A stretch of DNA of 64,000 bases from Anaeramoeba flamelloides (lineage: Eukaryota > Metamonada > Anaeramoebidae): the NCBI GenBank assembly GCA_027625915.1, contig JANTQA010000017.1, positions 496,001 to 560,000 on the forward strand, read 5' to 3'. The notes under the pieces are model-generated. The model saw only the letters and a list, made by a program, of their open reading frames with translations, was not told where the DNA came from and ran no database searches. Made by a program: the position numbers and the translations under genes. This document shows, piece after piece, positions 58,801 to 64,000 of this stretch (position 1 is its first letter; the number at the start of each line of letters is the position of its first letter).

Positions 58801-61800
58801 GTATTAAAAAAACTGTTATTGTGCTGAATATTTCATTTTGTCTTTATTTATTTATTTATTCTTTCACTAATTGATCTTACTTTGGATTTTCAGGTTCTAT
58901 TAAGGCTCCCAATTAAAAACTGTATTGAACTTTTTTTCCCTGTTTCAACTTTTTTTCCAGAACGGTTAAGAGTAGAGTCCTTAGGATGAAAAATAATTTT
59001 TTAAAATCAAAGAAAAAAAATTTTTTGTAATTTTTATGAGGACCTAATAACATTCAAAAAAGAACAAACCTGTGATGTACGATCGATCTCCAAAAATCAA
59101 CAATCAAAAACCAAGATATTTTTAGATAAAAGTGGCAAAGAGAGATACACTCAATTCCCAATTAGAATTGTTAGAATTATAATTTTGAAAACAACTTTGT
59201 TATTTTGGAAGTGTCCCTCTTTGGTGTTTTTTGAGATCTCGAAGATTTTTTTTTTTTTTATTTTTTTCATTTTATCAAATGGTTTATTTTTATTCAAGAA
59301 TGTTACAAAATCCTTACGTTGTCGAATATAGGGGTACAAAATAACCACAAATTTGCATTAAATTGTATTAAATTGATTGTGTACTTTTAGAAAACTATTT
59401 GTTTTAAATTGAAGAAAAAAACCCCTTTGGAAATTTAAAAATAAACTATTAGATTTTAATTTTAAAAATTTGATTTTTTGAAATTGAGAATTCTTTTAAA
59501 CTTTTTTTTAAAAAGAATTTTTTGCCAATTAAGATCCTCTGAAATTTTTAAATTTATTATTTGAATTTTCTCAATCAAAAGAAGTTCAATTTCACAATAA
59601 CCTTTTTGGTTTCAAGTCACTCCTTGGGTATAGTGCAAATCCACGGTAAATGACTCGAGAATTAATCAGCAGCCTTAAGAAAGATTGTCTATAAAACTTA
59701 GGAAATCAGAGGTACCTAAGAAAACCTAACAGCGGTATTCCGGAATTTACTTTTGCTTCTAAATTCAAAAAATCGTTTTCAAAATGCTTAGTTCAATTTC
59801 CCTTTTTGTAATTTATCAGCTCTATTTATAAAACATTTCAGATCAAAGAAGATTCCAAAATCAACTTTTTTACAATATACGTCTTCATTTTAAACAATAA
59901 AATCCAATTCTTTGTTCGAAGTGAGTTAAAAAAAATTGTAAAATGGAAATTGAATAAAAAAATTCAAAACATTTTTTTGGATTTATCAGTAATTAAACCC
60001 GATCCTGAAGAATTATGGACTATCGAAATTTGGGGTTTAGTAAATCTTGAAATTCTGTGTATTAACCAATATTAACCATTTCATTGACTATCTATTAAAG
60101 GATTTTCAAAATACTACAAATTTTATTGCCAATCGAAATTATTTTTTTGATTTCAAAAATTTTTGGGAATTCTAGAACTAATCAATTTTGTTTTACCTCT
60201 TAGGCTTGGGTCTATATTAATTTAGACTATATTCAAGTATATTTATACGCTTGGCCTAAAATTCATTAATTTTTTTGATTTTAAAGTGTAGGGAATCTAA
60301 CATAAGAATTTATCTTTTGAACCTTTCAAAGGTAAATTTTTTTATTGGAAAGGAGAAAATGTTTTTTCCAAATGGAAAAAATTTTTGAAAAAATCATAAT
60401 TTTTTTTTTTTTTTTTTTTATTTTGAAGGGAGGAAACTAGTTTCCTCTTACAGCCCTGATTTCTAAATTTTTGTTTAGAAATTTTAATAAAGAGTCATAA
60501 TTTTCTTTATCATTAACCGATGATAAAATAAATAATGAGTCTTTATTTCGAATAATATCAAGAATATTATTCTTTAATTGCTTATTATTTTTATTTATTT
60601 GAATTAATTCATTAATCCAAATTTTTGGATTTTTTCCATAGAATGGGCAGTCCCATAGAAAATGATCGATATCTTCTATTATTTCCTGATTTAAATGTTT
60701 TTTACATAAGTTGCAGAATTTTGTTTTTTAATTTATTTTTATCATAAACATAAGAATATCTGTTTAGATAATTTGTGAAATTTCTTAATTTTAAAATGGA
60801 AGTTGAACCTTCCCATTTTAAATATTTTTGTTGTTTGTTGATATTGTTATTGTATTTAATAATTTTTAAATATTCTTGACCTTTCCACCCAGAGCTATTT
60901 ATAATTAACTTTTGTCTAAAATCATTTAGGTTCATATTTAGTAATTTTAAGTTTTCAATTTTCCAATTGATATTTTCATCTTTTTTCTTTAAAAATTTTA
61001 ATTTTTGTGAAATGTGATCAAACCCAAGTATTTCTAATTTTTTTTTGAGTTTATATCTTCTTTTGTAGATTGATATTCTGGCTTGGTCAAGTTTAGCTTC
61101 AGTTTTATAAATTATTCTTGGAGAGTGTGGATTTATTTTTAAAAATTTTGTTACTTTTTTATTTATCCAAACATCAATTGAGTCAAAATCTTTTTTGGTT
61201 TAAATTAAAAATTACAAGTCCATAAAATAATTGGCTAATACATATTGATTTAAACATTTGTAATTTTACTCCATTGGCGAGTTTTTTGTTGGCTAAAAAA
61301 TTTTTTTTAATTTTTTTAAAACTATCTTTTACCTTTTCAAAGTTTTTTTTCAAATGTTTTTCTTTTTCAAGCCAAATTCCTAAATATTTTATTTTTGATA
61401 GAGTTTTTTGACTTTAGTGTTTTTCTCAGTATTTGGATTCATTCCAAATTCTTGAATAATTTTAAAGATTATAATTAATTTTTTGTCAATTTCTGAAATT
61501 GGTCCTTCCATTATTAAAATCAAATCATCTGCAAACATTTGAACATGTTTTGAAAGGTGTTTAATTTTTTCAATTAAAAAATGACTGATAAATCCAAATA
61601 GTAAAGGAGAAAGAGGATCTCCTTGATAAACTCCTAATCCAACCTTTTTATAATAGTTTTTTAGCCATATTTTGATTTTTTCATTTCGAATATATTTATC
61701 AAGAGCATAGTGTACTAATATATGACTAATAGTCTCAAAAAAAAATCATAATTTTTGAACAATTTCTGTGCACTTTGTATTCTTTACAGCCAATAAACAG

Positions 61801-64000
61801 GTTCTTAGTTCAACATAAAATTAATATCCACAGATTGTCAAATACAGGCAGTTCTTAAAAATAATAGAAAATCTAACTATTAGATTGATTATATGAATTA
61901 AAATAAAATTCAAAATCTCAAATTAAATCAAAATTCAAACATGGTTCAATTTTCAAAATTGGTGATTTAATAATAAAACTTTGTAAAAATTACCTTTTTG
62001 TTATTTTTTCAATTAGCCTAAAATTAATAATACCCATTTTAGAAACAAACACAATTATCCAAAGAATCTACATTTCTTTAGACCCATTTATAACATACCC
62101 AATCCCATTTAGACAAACCCAAATTAGATGAGTTAAATTAAAATTTATTTTGAAAACTTTTTTGGAAAGAGGCAGTTAATTTTTTTCAAAACAATTTTAT
62201 AATCAAAAATTTTTTAAATACAATATATTAGCAAAAAATTAAAATAACAATGTGTAATTTTGATAAAATTACTCAAAAATTATACTTTAGATCAAGAAAT
62301 AAAGAGTTTATTTTTTCTTTATAAATTTTTTAATTCTTTTATATCAATTTATTTACTATTTTAATCCTTTCATAAATACATTATTATATGATATATTCCA
62401 CTTTTCTTTTCATTTTAATAATACCATTATTGAAAAAAGAAATGTTTTTTGGGATCATAATTACATATAAACTAAGGCACTCAAAAGTTTAAAAATGTGC
62501 TTTGTTAAATATTATATATATATATATATATATAATAATATTTTATGTTTTACATGAAACAAAACTAATTTTTATAAAGTTGAAACTAAAAATGATGATG
62601 AATTAATAATGAAAATCAAAATAAATTATGAATTATAAAAGATTTTTCGGAATTTTATAGAAACTGGAATATAAACTTGTTTCTAAACATTTTTAGAAAC
62701 ACCCAAAATCACAAATCTGGAAAAAAAAAAACTCAATTTATTATATTTTTTCAAATTTAATATTAAATCATGTTTAAGTTACCCAATATTAATGATTTTA
62801 TAAGTAGCACTTTTTTATTCAAAGAAAAGAATAATAAAACTCAAAAATCAAAATAGGTTTGTTCAAAATGATGAAACGAAGAGGAACAAAAAAATTGTAT
62901 TTGTAAATTTGTTGAAATTTCACCAACAATTATTGATCGATCAAATAGTTAGATATCATCTACTAATTGTATGTGACTTTTCTAGTTAACTAAACACAAC
63001 TTTAACCTTATACCAATCATTATAAAAATATTTACGATCGAACGAAACATGATTAAGTAGTTGGAAAAAAGGAAATGAAAACAGAAAAGACAAAAAATAA
63101 AAATATTTTGTAAAATCAAAATCATTCCGAAATTGAATGTAAAGTGTAGTATAGTTATTCTTAAAACTGTTTAAAAACGTGTCCAAATTTTTTGGAATTT
63201 AGTTTAGTATAAATATATAATTGATGAACAAAAAAAGAAAAAAAAGTTCTCTTATTGACAATTTATAAAAAAAAAAAAAAAAGGAAAAATGAAACAGAAT
63301 GAGAAATCCATTGTATTCTAACTAATTCTATTTATATTAAATTACTCCACTTTTTTCCAATAATTACCACACATTTAAAAAATCAAAAAAACATCATCTT
63401 TTAAAAAAAAATATTCCTTTTATCATATTTTCAAAAGAGGAAATATTTTATATTGAGTATTAATATCTCTTTTAATACTTTGTAATTTTATTTTTATTAT
63501 AAAAAAAAAAATTCTAAAAAAGAAAAATTAAAGAAAAAATAGTTAAAAATTTTGATATAATCTTTCTCAAATTATTACAGTGTGAAAATGATCGGGAAAT
63601 AGTTTGATTCAAAATTTTGATATCATCTTTCTCAAATTATTGGTAAACATATTAAATCAAATTTTAAATTCACACAATTCTTTCCTTAATAACAGAATTG
63701 TAACATTAAATTAGCTTTTCAGAATAATCAAAACATATTAATTTGTTTTTGTTATTTTTATTTTAATTCTATTGTTTGATTAATGAATAATAATAAAAAA
63801 AAAATAAAAATCAATATCACTTTAATGCTATCTCCAAAGTTGTTGGGCTGGGTTTGTTAGCATTTTCGGTCCAAATTGCAAAGGGGATCATGGGCAAAAA
63901 TTATCGAGTGTGTGCAATTATTGTGGTCTGTATTGCATTATGGATTCTAAATCTGAGTATTAATACAATGATGACACCCTCGCGTACATTAGTTGATGAT
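55876..64000 (+). CDS. SLC45/sucrose-transporter-like MFS carrier, partial at right edge
   Basis: Three exons join in phase 1: 55876-56158, 56302-56451 and 63840 onward (donors GTTTGT and GTAAAT; acceptors ATAG and AAAG). Start is ATG 55876, or more likely ATG 55954 (MSGSDNLDLNFS). The joined protein carries hallmarks of the GPH sugar/cation symporter family: SCGWQ-like first helix (ACSGWQAAFSVEFSFVSPLL), WLAGPLSGFIVQPIIGSISD, then RWGRRRP-like KWGRRRPYIFGG, then ALWILNLSINTMMTPSRTLV, where plant SUTs and SLC45 have FWxLDxxNNTxQGPxRALL. These proteins carry sucrose or related sugars with H+ across plasma or organelle membranes; substrate and location here are inference. About the first five helices lie in the window. 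Intron 2 is 7.4 kb and filled with mobile elements. Confidence 0.88.
56776..57726. repeat. AT-rich TIR-like repeat split by the 57039 element
   Basis: The left part (TACTATTATTTTCCAATTAA, then GTTCACATTCCAAAATATTT) and the right part (CCCAAAGATCTTTACAACAT, then AATTGGAAAATAACAGTA) match in reverse the units at 58247-58765. The 458 bp TIR element copy 3 sits in its middle. Boundaries approximate. Confidence 0.5.
57039..57496. mobile_element. 458 bp TIR element, copy 3, TCA duplication
   Basis: Same element as 43516 and 54169. Begins CAGTTGAGAGAAAAATGTTG and ends TTTTTCTCTCTACAG; TCA on both sides (57036-57038, 57497-57499). Lies within intron 2 of the transporter gene and inside an older repeat. 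Confidence 0.85.
57999..58968. mobile_element. TIR element with GGAAAAAAAGTGAAA ends, with nested repeat
   Basis: CGTTCTGGAAAAAAAGTGAA at the left and TTTTTTTCCAGAACG at the right are exact inverted ends. The outer parts align with 54657-55100. The extra ~500 bp in the middle (58247-58765) is a two-unit tandem repeat absent from the shorter copy. Non-coding. Confidence 0.7.
58247..58765. repeat. Two tandem ~250 bp units nested in the element
   Basis: Each unit starts TTTTCCAATTAATAAATGAA, contains TCTAAAAGATGTTGTAAAGA and ends TTTTTTAATTGGAAAATAAT. The units are head to tail and very similar. An inverted relative lies at 56776-57726. Confidence 0.7.
60403..61738 (-). mobile_element. 5'-truncated LINE with reverse-transcriptase fragment
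   Basis: The minus strand reads GVYQGDPLSPLLFGF (RT motif with QGDPLSP) and VQMFADDLILIME (FADD catalytic motif), then KYLGIWLEKE, KTEAKLDQARISIYKRRY, a C-terminal zinc knuckle (CNLCKK, then DHFLWDCPFYG) and KFLNKNLEIRAVRGN. A hairpin (GAGGAAACTAGTTTCCTC) and poly-A follow. Target duplications AAAAAATCATAATTTTT lie at about 60388-60404 and 61739-61755, so the copy truncates within the RT domain. At least three frameshifts split the frame, so it is dead. It sits in intron 2 of the transporter gene, opposite in sense. Confidence 0.9.
61756..63839. other. End of transporter intron 2, non-coding
   Basis: AT-rich; a (TA)n run at 62512-62535. No gene recognised. The AAAG acceptor at 63839 ends the intron. 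Confidence 0.5.

Overview
The window is very AT-rich eukaryotic nuclear DNA: long A/T runs, GT-AG introns, low-complexity Lys, Ser, Gln/Asn and Asp/Glu tracts in proteins, and coding islands clearly richer in G+C than their surroundings. TAA is the stop wherever one could be read. The style of the proteins (BTB/BACK proteins, giant LRR/TPR/membrane fusions, KKKK and EQEQ tracts) suggests a free-living amoeboid protist. Anaeramoeba (Metamonada) is my best guess, from style only and not proven. No rRNA, tRNA or CRISPR was recognised.

Genes, left to right. (1) Positions 1-3846, minus: a five-exon multi-pass membrane protein with a Met/Asn/Gly-rich tail, running off the left edge. (2) Positions 12804-14327, plus: an intronless BTB-BACK protein with a C-terminal amidotransferase-like fold. 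(3) Positions 18372-27027, minus: a giant protein in which a G-protein-alpha-like domain is fused to leucine-rich repeats, TPR repeats, an XK-related membrane domain and further membrane segments. (4) Positions 31261-31713, minus: first exon of an acidic Ser-rich protein. (5) Positions 38380-40284, minus: a Lys-rich then Ser/Asp-rich protein. (6) Positions 44644-45701, minus: an RRM/RGG/Gln-Asn-rich RNA-binding protein, with a likely first exon 5.2 kb upstream at 50930-51062 and two compensating reading-frame breaks. (7) Positions 55876-64000, plus: an SLC45/sucrose-transporter-like MFS carrier with a 7.4 kb intron, running off the right edge.

Everything between is repeat-rich. I see three 5'-truncated LINE copies with target duplications (28791-29340, 36715-37912, 60403-61738). 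I also see several families of short non-autonomous DNA elements: a 458 bp element with 3-bp TNA duplications (three copies), a mariner-like ~470 bp element (five copies), a ~195 bp near-perfect palindrome (five copies), and a ~180 bp two-hairpin element that has repeatedly inserted into LINE copies. Elements are nested inside one another and crowd the long introns, which explains the large intron sizes. The genes show no operon logic or shared pathway; they look like ordinary host genes separated by repeat debris.
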